DNA of 64,000 bases, from positions 1,658,192 through 1,722,191 of the forward strand of contig NW_006921533.1 of NCBI RefSeq assembly GCF_000340215.1, read 5' to 3'. Shown piece by piece: positions 1 to 11,412 of the stretch. The position numbers and the translations under genes are program-made. Numbering within the stretch: the stretch's first letter is position 1; the number at the start of each line of letters is the position of its first letter. The stretch is from Pseudocercospora fijiensis CIRAD86. Lineage: Eukaryota; Ascomycota; Dothideomycetes; Mycosphaerellales; Mycosphaerellaceae. The notes beneath the pieces are model-generated. The model saw only the letters and a list, made by a program, of their open reading frames with translations, was not told where the DNA came from and did no database searches.

Positions 1-809
1 CGATCAGCGAAACATGGGCGCTAAATTATAGGTTCATTCTATCGTGTTCAGTTCTTGCAATGATACGGCCTCCGGCCTGGTTCTACATGATCTGCGGCGT
101 TGGAAACCCCATAGGTCCCAGTAATTGAGGTCCGCGGATGAATGTCATTGACCGCGTAGGGTAGCGGTATGCGCTCCGGTGAAGACACTCGACACAAGAC
201 TACGGTCTGGTGCTAAGCATTGCTCGAGCTCTACTCTAAACTCATGCATCGCGTCGATTCTTCCCAATGCTAATCAAGTAGTGCAGACAAGCGATTCGAA
301 GATCTCAAGTTGTCCTCTTGTCCATAGCAGTCTGCATTCATCTTGGCGTAATCGTTCTATACTGCTCGCATGGATTTTTAAAGTGCAGCGAGTACCAGGA
401 ATGGCCACAACTAGCAATCTCATGCAAGTAGACACATTTCGCATCGATAACCAGGTCTGGAGATTTCTGTCGTTCCGTTGCACTGTCGAACGCGAGCCGA
501 TTCCAGTTCAGCAAAGGCACCACAGATGTCAGTCGTGGTAGTGCTTGTGGCAGCAGCTTGAGAGCCAGAGCTTTCGTCCACTGTCATGTTGAGCATCGAC
601 TTTTGCTTTCTTCAATCGATATACTTTGCGTTATCGTGCTTGCTCCACTGCATTTGAGCTCTCATGCCCGGGTTCGTGGCTGAGATTTCGTGCGCTGGAC
701 AGCCGGTGTTGTTCTGAATTGTTTACATCTGCGGAAGATAGACATCTGCTTTGGCCTTAGTGCTTCGATTCATATATCCGTCTCTTTTTATCAAGAGCTC
801 CGCCTCTCT
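1..809. other. gene-free stretch
   Basis: Only short overlapping open frames on both strands, none with a recognisable domain. It lies downstream of the PEX39-like gene and may hold its 3' UTR. Nothing further seen. Confidence 0.5.
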
Positions 810-1289
810 TCAGGTCATCCAGCTTGGCTTCGCTTCCTCCTCGCCTGCCGTCTTCTCCCAGGGCTTCTTTCTCCTCGCTGTGTTGCTCTCTGAAGCTTGT
901 CCCTCAAGGATCGTATCTGGAATGTCTTTGATACCAGGGATTGGTTTCCCTTCAGCGATCATGTCACATATCTCGGCAAAGCTCGCTGGCTTCGGAGCAT
1001 CTGCCATGCCTCCTGACGTGTCTGCTGGGGCTTGCGTATTCGCAGCAGTTCCATTTGTGCGACAGGACTCAACCCAAGCCTTGTACCCATCAAAGTCAAC
1101 GGGAATTCCAGCCTTGCGAGCGTAGTAGTAGCACTTGGCCCTCAGTGTCAAGTGCTCGACTTGCTGCTCGTTCTCTGCGGAGCCTAGGATTGCTCGAAGC
1201 CCGCCTTGGAACTCTGCATCGTCGTCCCATTTGTACTCGTCAAGCTGCCGGAACAGAGGCGTGTTGTCTACTGTGCCCTGGGCAGCCAT
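810..1289 (-). CDS. PEX39: PEX39-like peroxisomal PTS2 import factor (KPWE-motif protein)
   Basis: Single-exon protein of 159 residues. Residues 104-122 (FAEICDMIAEGKPIPGIKD) and the basic KKPWE at 141-145 match the signature of the small KPWE-domain family that includes yeast Yjr012c and human C6orf226. That family has been described as PEX39, a cytosolic factor that binds PEX7 and helps import PTS2 proteins into peroxisomes. The N-terminal part (about 1-70) is probably helical; residues 71-100 look disordered. There is no membrane segment or signal peptide. The start at 1289 is the first ATG of the frame. The gene diverges from the Scd6 gene across about 420 bp. Family assignment rests on the two motifs; function is inferred from the family. 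Confidence 0.75.
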   Translation of the reverse strand: MAAQGTVDNTPLFRQLDEYKWDDDAEFQGGLRAILGSAENEQQVEHLTLRAKCYYYARKAGIPVDFDGYKAWVESCRTNGTAANTQAPADTSGGMADAPKPASFAEICDMIAEGKPIPGIKDIPDTILEGQASESNTARRKKPWEKTAGEEEAKPSWMT

Positions 1290-1710
1290 CTCAGCTCAAG
1301 TCGATTGACAACACAAGAGAGGTGGGAGGCATTAGGGTGGAGAGCGACGCAGCTACCCAGCTGGTTGCCGAAGTCAAACCGTGCCGTGCCAACAGTTCTT
1401 GCCGTCCAATTTTCTGGCGTGCTCTGTGCCATCGTCCTGGTGTGACTTGTTCGTTGCTCTAATACTCCCTCAGCGCGACTGCCATCCGAGCGGGTCTTGG
1501 ATCATCAAGGCGGCCTCACTTGGAGGCTCACTACGACTTCGCTCCCCCGCCATCACATTTTGGCAAGGGCGGAGCAAAAGCTTGGCGGCGCGTGTCTTGC
1601 ATCTTGGTATTCGCGACTCTCGCTTGCCCTGCAACCCGCAAGCAAGCAACACACGAACATCAACATCCTCAGCATACACTCCTACTCCTTACCACCGCAC
1701 GCGAGCCGCC
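1290..1710. promoter_or_regulatory. shared divergent promoter region
   Basis: A 421-bp spacer between the divergent starts of the PEX39-like gene and the Scd6 gene, so it should carry both promoters and 5' UTRs. No specific binding site was identified. Confidence 0.4.
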
Positions 1711-3688
1711 ATGTCCGAATACATCGGCTCGCGCATATCGCTCATATCCAAATCCGACATCAAGTGCGACCGCGCCCATTCTCCGATCCGCAGCCTTCCT
1801 TTCAGCTAACACCTTCTAGATACGTGGGCACGCTCTATTTTTTGTACAGTAGTAGTCGAACTGGAACTTTGTTGGCCGAGATGTGAGAATAATAGGCGAA
1901 AAAAGCCAAACACGAGATTCCTGGCTCGGATACTGTCTACGATGGCATTGTCTTCCGCGGCAGCGATGTCAAAGACCTCACCATCATTTCTCCTCCGAAA
2001 GAGAACCGACCGCCTCAGATGCCAAATGATCCTGCCATTCTAGGCGTATGTGAATTCCCACATCCCCCCAAACACGAAGAGCTCGCAAGATGAAATATTT
2101 TTGGATGAAAAACAAATACCACCGATGGCGCAAAAACCATGTGGAAATCTCCATGTTGCCTTCCTTCTGATCAAGAGCATAAGCTGCACCTACAACCTAG
2201 AGTCGCGATGGCTTCTGACATCTGCTAACGTGATTCTCGTAGTCATCCGAAGTTCATCAACCTCCACAGCAACAGCAGCCCCCACAACAGCAGAACCAGT
2301 TCCGTGGCCCCCAACCTCCATACCAGCAGCAACAGCAGTTTGGATATCCAGGTCAGCCACCTAATCAATTCCAACAACCGCCTCGATTCCAAGGTCCTGG
2401 CGGAGCACATGGATTTCCTGGTCAGCCTGGTGCTGTGCCTGGATATGGCATGGGATATGGCGGTCCTCCTCCGCCAGGCTATGGAATGGGTCCAGGCATG
2501 GGATTTGGTCCACCACCGGGACATTTCCAGCAAGGCCCTCCAGGCGGCTTTCCTCCACAGCAACAGCCCATTGGTCCTCCCGGCCCTCAGATGAACCAGC
2601 AGCGACCACAGCAAATGTCAGCTAACCAGCAGCCACCGATTGGCAGCAAGCAGAATACACCACAACCTGCCGCGAGCGGAGCTCCGCAACCCCCAGCTGT
2701 TCAAGCACAGACGAAGCCAGCCGAGATGTCAACCACACCTATTCCAGCGTCAGCAGGACCACCTCCTCCGATCGACTCGAAGCCGAACGTCGCCGCCGCA
2801 ACAGCACCGGCAGCAGCGAACCATGCTCCATCACAGCCACCTGCCGTTCCAAAGCCAAGGACGAGCAACAAGGTCGCTGTACCACTCACAGCTAGCCCGG
2901 CTGTCCCGAAGCCAAGAGCGCCAGCAGCTGCACCTCAACCTCCTGCGCCGGTCGCACAGCCCACTGCTACACCTCAAACTGCAACTGAGGCCGCCACAGC
3001 TGCTGTCGCTGCTGCTATGGCGAAGCTGGGAAACGTAAAGCAGTCAGGAGCAGTAGACAACCTGACACAGAAGGCCAATCAGATGAGAGTGAATGATGAT
3101 ACCACTCGAGGCCGAGGCCGAGGCCGCGGTGGTCCCCGAGGCGGAGCACGAGGTGGAAGACGTGAGAGCGCACAGAAGGTTGAGATCCCCAAGGAGGATT
3201 TTGATTTTGAGAGCTCGAATGCCAAATTCAACAAGCAGGATCTGGCGAAGGAGGCTATTGCCACTGGCAGCCCTCTGGGAAGCCCGACAAACGGTGAGAA
3301 GGCGGACCCACTTTCGAACGGTCATGCGAATGGCGTTGAGGATGTTGTAATTCCACCAAAGCCGGTCGAAAAAGGCTATGACAAGAAGTCATCGTTCTTC
3401 GACAACATCAGCAGTGACCTCAAGGACCGCGTTGAGCAGCAAACGAGCGGTGATGTGGTCGATGGGCGGGCATTGCGCAACCAGGAGCGTGCCAGAAACA
3501 TGGACACGTTCGGCCAGGGCTCTGTCGATGGAGGCTTTCGTGGCAGAGGACGGGGACGTGGCCGCGGTCGTGGAGGTTTCAACCGTGGTGGCAGAGGCTA
3601 CTACGGTGGCAACGGCGGCTATGATAACCAGAATCGAGGTGGTTACCGCGGCCGAGGAAGAGGTGGCGCTGAGACTGCGACGGCTTAG
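1711..3688 (+). CDS. SCD6: Scd6/Sum2 (LSM14) family mRNA translation-decapping regulator, with a damaged Lsm exon
   Basis: Exons 1711-1763, 1820-2045 and 2243-3688; both introns have CTAAC branch sites. Exon 1 plus the start of exon 2 give the Lsm opening ([15 protein letters not shown], then YVGTL), and exon 2 ends with the conserved [21 protein letters not shown] block. Exon 3 has a Pro/Gln-rich linker, an FDF segment ([12 protein letters not shown]), an FFD box ([12 protein letters not shown]), a TFG box (DTFGQGS) and two RGG stretches. Family members bind eIF4G and Dhh1 and repress translation in P-bodies. Between about 1836 and 1910 the frame is broken by TGA, TAA and TAG, although both sides are in the same frame. 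Two compensating 1-nt shifts (a missing base near 1880, an extra A in the A run near 1899-1904) would restore Lsm-like sequence. A sequencing error or a real lesion is possible. Confidence 0.8.
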
Positions 3689-4947
3689 GGAGGCGTCTTT
3701 CTGCAGTAATTGGCTAACACTTTGTCTTCTAAAAAGCTCGCCAGATGCGCGCATGGACTCTTTGTACTATATGGAACGTACGAACTACGAGAGAAGAGAG
3801 ATACGAATGGAGATAAGGAGCGACAACCTGCCGTGAGCGGTTAGACGCAAGCTGCGACCTTCGCAGAACCACATTCTACATATTTCCAATTTTCTCCCCA
3901 AACATACCTCAAGGCAACTTGGTGCCGAACTACTCACTAACAACGAAGAGGCGGATATCGAATGACCGGCGAGGCATGCACTATACATCCTTCCTTGTCA
4001 GCCAGCTACCTGCTCATCCTCTACACTTTGCAAGCCACCTCACGACCTTTTCTCAATGATCCAGACTCCAGAGTAGCAACATCGCAGGACAGGCAATATG
4101 GCATTCAGTGACCTACAAACTCGTTTATCAGGAAGCTCACCGATTCTGGAAGCGAGGAATCCCAGGCTTCTATGGAAAGATGGAGCGAAATCAGGCGTCA
4201 AATTCCTGCTGCTATCATATACTGTACTGTATTGCTTTGCCTGAGACTGATGAGTTATGCGATTCCGGGGTTGGCTCCTGAAAAAGCGTAATAATGTACT
4301 TTCGACGTGTAGTTCTGAGGCTGGACTACGTTTTGGGGGTTGAGCCTCTCAGGATCTGTGAGATCCCGGTATCGTGTGACAGCGAGCTGAGAAGCTAGAG
4401 AAATGGAGTTGATGTGCCGCCACCAATTCAATTCAGTACACGAAGCCTCGGCGCGATAGATTTTGGTGGTCAGGAGTTGTGCAGCAGCGCTCACAGGACG
4501 GCCTTGCGAGCTTATGTAACAAAGTTCAGGACTTCGGTCCTACGAACAAGACTTGTGAACCACTCACGCGGACGAGACGCCATAACGTGAATGTGATATT
4601 GCTACCTCCTTCCCGTCACCGAGTGTGTCCGAATCATCCCACATGGCCGAGACAGCGCAAGTTATACGCCGTGCTTGCTGCAACGCGCTGATACGACCCT
4701 CGTCTGCCTCTTTCTATCTCGCTCAGCACCTGGGTAATGGATCACAGGATCATGGCATCATGGACTGGTTCTAGCGCACGGCGACACAAGCAACCCATGC
4801 TATCGTGGGCGTGGGCGTGGGCGTGATGGGCGACAATCACTGTTCACATCGCCTAGGAGACTTGGCAACCACCAGAGATTCGAGGTTTGACTTTTGTGAT
4901 ATCCCGCAGGATGTAGGGCTGTCTTGTTGTTGTGATGTGTGACAGGA
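3689..4947. other. gene-free stretch
   Basis: Lies between the convergent Scd6 and F-box genes, so it holds two 3' ends. A short GTGGGC tandem run (about 3 copies) is at 4805-4825. No convincing coding frame. Confidence 0.5.
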
Positions 4948-6075
4948 TCAGTAAATCCAAATCTCATCAAGCACAGCTGCCTTCTCCACCAAGGACAGTT
5001 GCGCGCCAAAGACCACCTGCTGAACTTTCGAATACACCCATGCTCTTTCAGTAAAATAAGCAAGATCTCCCACATTACTGAGGTCAGGGAGACCGAAGAG
5101 ATCCACGAGCTCCAAGACCGTGCAGAATCCCCGAAAGCGTACGTCGCGACTGCTAATCGGCGACGAGCAGCGTAGAGGTGTCAAGGGAAATCTGGGAAAC
5201 CCATTGACGTCGCTTCTCTTTCGTGTATGAACGATGCCTTGTAGAATGCCTCCCGGCCTCTGCGTTCCACTGACACGAGCAAACATGGCAACCAGTTCCT
5301 CTTCGCTGAGGCCCAGATTTTGCATAGTTGCAAGGCGCGAGTCGCGCTGGCATGGAGCATAATCTACAGGATGATAGTTGAGAACGTGAGGCAAGTGACG
5401 TTCTATGTGCCGTTCAATCAGCGCGCTTGCGAGCTGTGTATTACCCCGTGCGTCGCGTCTATCGCTGTCTGTCAAAGGTCAGTAATGCTTGTACCGGAAC
5501 GGCTTGATGTTGTCGTGCAAGGCTATTTGAGGATAAGATGTGGAAGAGGTGCTTGGATATACGGAAAGTAGCCGCTGTAGATTTGTGTTTTGGAGCGAGA
5601 TGTCTTCCCTTCCGGACCCATACTGGCCCTCGTGCCTTTGCGTGCATTCGTTTCAAAGCTCCTTAGTCTCATCATCGAAGCCAGTTGGATGTGGATACGT
5701 ACCTCCATCATTTGCCGTACTGCTAGCCATGTGAGCAAGTCTGCGAGAGGCAAAAGCTCGAGCATCTTCAAGCCGATCGCTTGGATCTAGCTGTAATCCA
5801 CGATTTGCTACGAAGACTTGTAATGCTTCGAGAAACGGCAGATTGGAGATAGATTGGTTGAGGTGGTTGACCGTGGTATGTAGATGATCCAGGGCGGAGG
5901 AAATTCGCTGTCTGGCCAGCAGCTCCCGATTCCTCGCGTTGTCGATAATGCTCTTGAGATTGCGGTTGAGCAGGCGACATCTTAGAATGCTTGTCATTGG
6001 AGTGTATGATAGGATGATTAGATAGAGCTCTGCAGGAAGGTGCGAGAACGATGCGGTCTTGCGTGGAGATGCCAT
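4948..6075 (-). CDS. F-box domain protein
   Basis: Two exons on the minus strand: 6075-5703 and 5468-4948, giving about 298 residues. The donor is GTACGT just after 5703; the acceptor is TTTGACAG with a CTGAC branch site, and the phases match. The 234-nt intron is long for this genome, so a small internal exon could have been missed. Residues about 10-45 read as an F-box (FSHLPAELYLIILSYTP, then a Leu/Arg-rich helix), the adaptor module that docks on Skp1 in SCF ubiquitin ligases. The rest is helical without a known substrate-binding repeat. An in-frame ATG 11 codons upstream (6108) is an alternative start. The target is unknown. Confidence 0.65.
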
Positions 6076-7065
6076 GGTGTGTATTCGGAGATTGTCTTTC
6101 AGCCTCATGGCTGGAATTATCGGAAAGTTGATGGCGTAAGGCGAAGTGGGTGACTGGTCGTCGTGCTGCTCAGAAGGAATCCAGGCACATCAGAATGATC
6201 AGAGGCTGAAGTGTAGTGTATTCGGTCAATCTGCGGCGCATCCCACTGTACCCACATCGCTTCAGCCCGAAATGTCCAGGATCGGTCTGACCATCTTCGA
6301 TCCGTTCGCAATGCTTGCAGTTGGCACCTTGGTAGCTGTCAGCCTGTTGAAACTTGAAAGGAGACGTAAACACTTTATTTCGAGGTAGTTTGTCTTGGCA
6401 CTCTAGGTGCATACTTTCCAGACTGTCGGTAGCGACATGTTTCCAATTGGATCAATACATCATCCCATCACAATACCGCTGACGAAACAGTGCTTCTTTG
6501 AGTGTGTGCGCAGATCACATTCGCTTCTAAAGTGCCGAATAGGTGCTCTGTCCCGCTATCGAAAGTCCATGTTTGTCTCGTGTGGATGCGCATCTCTGCG
6601 CTCACCAATCTGGCTGTATATGCAGCGTGCATCGCGGCGTGTCAGGCAACGGTGCTACCAGCTGTGTCCACACGACTGGAAAATCAACACACATACGGCC
6701 TGTACAGCGTCTGCGTCTGGAAATGGGCCATGGTGTAAAACTCGGAGACGCAGAGATGTCGCTGGCTGTGTCACGGGTGGCCTTCTAGGCCTGTGCTATG
6801 CCGCGCATATAGCTCGCACTATGCAGACCTGAAGTCGGCAGGCCGGATTGCTTTTCAAGACCAGCTGCAGGCACGATGTGCGCAATAACTTTGGCCGGCG
6901 TAGACAAAATTGGGCTGACTGTGCATGTTGCGCTGTGCAGCTCTAAGCACGTTTTCTTGCCCTGACAAATGTGCTTGCGCCAGGTGTCGGCCAGCTCGTA
7001 CAGCGTGCAAGCTGTCTGGTTCTGGTATTCGCAACAGACTTGATGTGCGAATGCGCCATGCTGCT
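6076..7065. other. gene-free stretch
   Basis: About 1 kb between the F-box start and the end of the Sec2-like gene. Open frames on both strands overlap each other and show no domain. It probably contains the F-box promoter. Confidence 0.5.
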
Positions 7066-7932
7066 TCATCGTGGTGTGAGCATTGTGCGCACTCTGTCAA
7101 TCCGTTTCTGCGCAGCCTCCAGCTTTTCCAGTCTCCTCTTTCTCTCCGCGTCGCGTTGCTCCATAGCTTCCAATTTCTGCTTCAGCCGCTCATTCTCCTT
7201 TCTGATGACTTGTGCCACATCGCCTCCGGCAGTCTCCAACTCCTTTATCTTGTCCCGCAGAGCAGCATTTTCTCGACGCTCCTGAGCCACCATATCATTC
7301 GCCTGTTGAAAGAGACTGGCACTCAGCTCTTCGACCTCTGCATTCACGGCCTTGACTTTATTTTCCGCTGCTATGCGTGCCGTCTGCTCTTTCACCAGAG
7401 TAGCCTCCAGATCATGCTCTCGCGCTGATACCGCTCCGTCAGTTGGTGCCAATGACGCCTTGCGCATGAAGCTTCCCAGGCGTGAGAGGCCAGGTGGTCG
7501 CTCCGGTGGATGCGCAGGTTTATGCTCGTCCGAGTGGTTCGACGTCCCCGAGCCCTGACGATTATGCTGTTGTCGCAACTGCTCCTTCAAAACGCGAATC
7601 TCATTCTCGTAGTCGGCGAATCGCTGAGCTACACAGATAACGTCAGTTGGCGCATTCATAGAGAGAATGTGGTGGTGCTGCTCTTGCTACCCTGCAGCGC
7701 ATCGCCATATCCTTTGCTTCGTGCAGCGGTCGTAGCATAGCGTTGCGGCATGGGGTGTGAAGGTTGTTCACGTACCTGCCGCCGTAGCCTTCTGGACCAA
7801 CAGAGTGTTTTCTTCTTCAAGCTCTCGGAGTTGCATTCCGGTAATGCCATTGGGCTCAACGTCTAACGCAGAGTCGTGCGCACCATGTCTGTGAACGACA
7901 GGGACGCCATTCGGGAGTCCACCGCTTGCCAT
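7066..7932 (-). CDS. SEC2: Sec2-type Rab guanine nucleotide exchange factor (coiled coil)
   Basis: Exons 7932-7776 and 7628-7066 with a 147-nt intron (donor GTACGT, CTGAC branch, TGTGTAG acceptor), giving 239 residues. Exon 1 encodes a short leader and the start of a coiled coil (LRELEEENTLLVQKA). Exon 2 continues with YENEIRVLKEQL, a Pro/Ser-rich break and then a long helix containing KVKAVNAEVEELSASLFQQ. This is the hallmark Sec2p/Rabin coiled coil that activates Sec4/Rab8 in polarised exocytosis. The protein ends with a basic helix (RRLEKLEAAQKRIDRV). It is far shorter than yeast Sec2 (about 760 residues) and lacks an obvious long C-terminal regulatory tail. No frameshift was seen. Confidence 0.8.
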
Positions 7933-10156
7933 GACCACCAGCACCAGCAACCGAGTCAGGACACAACCACATAGGCGACATGGGCGCCGATGAGAGATGG
8001 AAGGGTCCTCCCTGATGGGATTGAAGGCAGCGGCCTGCCAAGGGACTTGACTTCGTGTCTGGAACACAAGGCGCGGATTTGCTCAACCCAAAGAGCCCCA
8101 CAGATGAGCGGTGTTTCAACGAGCCCAGGACTTCTTGGTTGCTTGCAGCGGAGCGCACCGATCCAGAAGCGCAACTCTCAAAGGGTGCTCAAACGGGCGC
8201 TAGGATCCCTGAAGTATGCGCTTTTCGCACGTGGCCGGTGGTGGCTGGATGCTGTGTAGGATCGCACTTGGGACACTTTGTAGGCGTCATCAGGAATGCT
8301 GCTGCCAAGATGCATGGCATTGCATTGCATTCGAGAGGTACATGTAGCTGAAGCAGCCTGAAGCAGCAGAGCAAACTACCGATGTAACCGATCCAATGTC
8401 AAGGGCGGGGTCGTGAGAGGACCTCCGTACTATACAGCGTCTGATCACATCGGACTGAAAGTGGGCATTCCCCAAACCCTTGCTCCTCATGGATTATAGC
8501 GAATAGCAACTTGTTATTCAGTGGTCCGACCCTAGTCACTTTCACTCCGATGTGGTAAGACGCTGTATTCACCTCCGTACTATTGTAGGACCACGGTTGT
8601 ATGTATTATTGATGCCGGCAAGCCTTCTGAAGCATATTTGAATTTGAAGCGACAAGTCAATGATCAGTTCGTATGCGTCCTTGCTATAGTAAGGTCCTTC
8701 ATGGCTACCGCTTTCTGCGGACACATGAATACCCTGGTAGTCTTGCGTCTACTACTGGCGAGCTGGCAGGCTGCAACTGTGTAGAAGCCGACCTGAAGCG
8801 GCCGCCACAACTTGGCAGCGGCTCGAACTCAATATCTCTAGCCTGAGGCACTGGGTTGCGACATACTCTATTACTCACCTGGTCCCGTTCGTGGATCCGC
8901 TCATTCTGCTGGTAAAGCTGTGCGGATATGGAGCGACTGAAAGACTGAAAGAGGCGATCGCAAAGCTAATCCACCTTTTCATGTCAAGCGGAAACAGAGC
9001 AAGAGTAAGACCCGCGGAAGCGATTTGGCGGCAGACCGGGGTCCCTGAGGGTGGATTCATTGTGCCGGGACGATTACCTGTGGATTACCTTATGACAGCC
9101 GATCTTGAAGTGGTATTTGTGGGCCACAGAATTTGAGTGCTGCGCTCGGCAGGTGAAGAAGATTGAGAGATCCACCACAACGCTTCGGTATTGCATGCTC
9201 AAGACGTACAGACGCCACAGGTGCAAGGTTTGTACTTTAGCCGACGCGGGTGGGTAGATGCAAAATGCCAGGAAACCAGTGCATGCTATGTAGCTCCATG
9301 TCTGGTTGGTCGCTGCAGCTGTACGGAATCTGAGCCGCGTTGCCAGCACCAGTACAAAGCCGTAGAGCTGCCCGAAATGGGCTGCCTGGACATGTTGAAG
9401 TGGGTAACAGAGAGGAAGGTCAGAGAGGAGTCTCGGTATGCCGAAGCGAAAATCGCCCGAGTTGTTGTGTGGTTGGCGTGAAGATTGGAGGCGTCGAGGC
9501 TCACATGCTGGATGAGCATGACGACAAGTGTCATGTCCGTGGAAGATTGGTACCAAGAAATTTGAAAAGCGGGTTGGAGCAAGTGTGGCTTGAGATCGGC
9601 GATCAAAAGCGGCGGAGCGATCGTGGCTCGTTAGCGGACTAGCGGGGGGCTGGCATCTCCATTTGCGAGTAGTTGCGTATCGGCCGACGGAGCTGGCGCC
9701 GCAGTGCCTGGCAGTCAGTTTCTTCGAGCAGAGCAACAACGTGCATTCCCTACCTGCAAGCAAGGGCAATACGACAAGCATTTCGCCTGTCGCAAGTCGA
9801 ACGGAAGCCTCGCGCCTACCCGACAATCGCAAAACAAGGCTCCGGGCCTCTCTCCAGTTGTGCACCCGTTTGCCACTGCGCTTCGGGGAAATCAGCACTC
9901 ACCTTCAACCACAGCACACTGTCAATACTGCTCCACACGACTCCAGGATCCTTCAGGATACAGCACCAGCTGCTCAAGCACTTCCCATCGTGTTCAGGGA
10001 GGCTTTTAGGCCCCATCGAGCGCTTGGCACTCCAAGAAGTCGACTTTGACGGTAGCTCTTCCAGCATTCGAAGCCTTCGCCACATCGCACTTTCTCATGA
10101 ACAGCACCTCTTGCGCTGCACCACTGAACAGCAGCAAGACGACGCTTCCTCTCACA
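7933..10156. other. long gene-poor spacer
   Basis: More than 2.2 kb between divergent genes (Sec2-like on minus, bZIP on plus). It contains the inverted/direct repeat structure at 8421-8583. A 274-codon minus frame (9074-9898) is open, but it has low-complexity, Cys/Arg/His-rich content and several overlapping plus-strand frames, so it was not called. The last part is probably a long bZIP leader. Confidence 0.45.
8421..8583. repeat. imperfect hairpin with flanking 13-bp direct repeats
   Basis: Two 30-bp arms, 8434-8463 and 8537-8566, are reverse complements with about 3 mismatches and are separated by 73 bp. The same 13 bases (ACCTCCGTACTAT) lie at 8421-8433 and 8571-8583. The layout resembles a very small foldback or MITE-like insertion, but 4 extra bases separate the right arm from the right direct repeat, so this is not a clean target-site duplication. 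Confidence 0.5.
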
Positions 10157-11412
10157 ATGTCACACGACAGATTGTTTCAGGACCGTCGCCAGGATTCCCA
10201 CTTCGATTCAGCATTTGATCCTGACCAAAACTTCATGTTCGAAGATGGCGTCAACGACGACATGGAGAGCATGCAGCATCATATCACCTCGCTGCAAATG
10301 CTCAGTCCAGAGGATGACGCTGCCCTGCAACCAGACTTCATGATCCCAGCATTCTTCGACCAGGGCAGCCTCTCGCCGACCGAACAAAATTGGCCCGTCG
10401 CACCATCATATGAGGGGTTCAATACGCACTTGTCACAAAATGACATCGTGAACGGCCGGCCTTCCAGCGTTGTGCAACAATTCGGCCAGATAACGCCACC
10501 GGACGACGGCACGCCAAAATTCTCTCCAGTAAAGCAGCGCGCAATTACCGCTTCACAAGGCGGCACCACTGATTCCACGGCAAAGTCGGAGAGAGCGCGG
10601 AACGCCGCTAATCAGAGACATGCAAAGGCCAAAAAGGTACGTGAGCTCAGTCGGTCCCGTGAATGACTCGTGATGATAAATGTCCTCGAGCATCTACGTT
10701 TCAGCGTGACGCATTCGGGGCAACCGTGTACCTGTCGAGGCTTCCTCGTGCTTCGCTGACCAGTTTCCAGGCAAAGAAGGGCAGTGCTCGGGACTCCAAG
10801 GACACCAATGATGAAGTTGATGAGGCGGATGACAAGAAGGAGCGGTACCGCGAAAAGAATCGGTTGGCAGCTGCCAAGTGTCGTTCTAAGAAGAAGACGC
10901 ACACCGAGGGCCTAGAGGAGTCAGCTAGATTCATCACTGCGCAGAACAACAAGCTCCGAGCGGAGGAAAGAGAGCTGCGAGACATGTTCTCCAGCCTTCG
11001 CCACCAAGCACTTGCGCATGACCCTACCCAAGGCTGCACTTGCCAGGCCATCCACATTTACAATAACAATAAAGCGCAAGAGGCCGCAAGAGGCGCCGCC
11101 ATGCAATTCGCAGCGCAATCGGTGCCCTCACCGGCGCTGAGCAGCAACAGATCTGCAGTAGCCTCGCCGGTGGATTTGGATGGTGTTGCAGGCCGCACGC
11201 AGTCGTTCTCTGGCGTCAGACCGACGGTTGTTCAGCAGCAATCTCGCTCGCAGTCCATCGCTGGACCCATGGGCGTATTGCCGGCAGTCGGTGGCAGATC
11301 GCAGCTTTCACCGCTGGTCGCGAATGGAACTCCTTGGGCTGTTTCACCAACTAGCGACACCATCCAGGATTATCAGGCAACTTCTCTGGACCAGGAATTG
11401 GAACTTAGCTGA
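10157..11412 (+). CDS. ATF/CREB-type bZIP transcription factor
   Basis: Exons 10157-10636 and 10771-11412 (donor GTACGT, GCTGAC branch, TTTCCAG acceptor), giving 373 residues. The intron lies just upstream of the bZIP region. The basic region reads KERYREKNRLAAAKCRSKKK, followed by a leucine zipper with heptads through about 50 residues. Next comes a conserved tail (HDPTQGCTCQAI), as in fungal ATF/CREB factors. The N-terminal half is acidic, Gln/Pro-rich and probably activating; the C-terminus is Ser/Ala-rich. The ATG at 10157 has A at -3; an upstream in-frame ATG at 10097 has a poorer context. Factors of this class act in stress responses, but the exact orthologue could not be decided. Confidence 0.85.

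Noticed and set aside
9074..9898. A 274-codon minus-strand open frame
   Set aside because: Composition is Cys/Arg/His-rich and irregular, with no domain. Several plus-strand frames overlap it and it lies in the likely leader and promoter of the bZIP gene.
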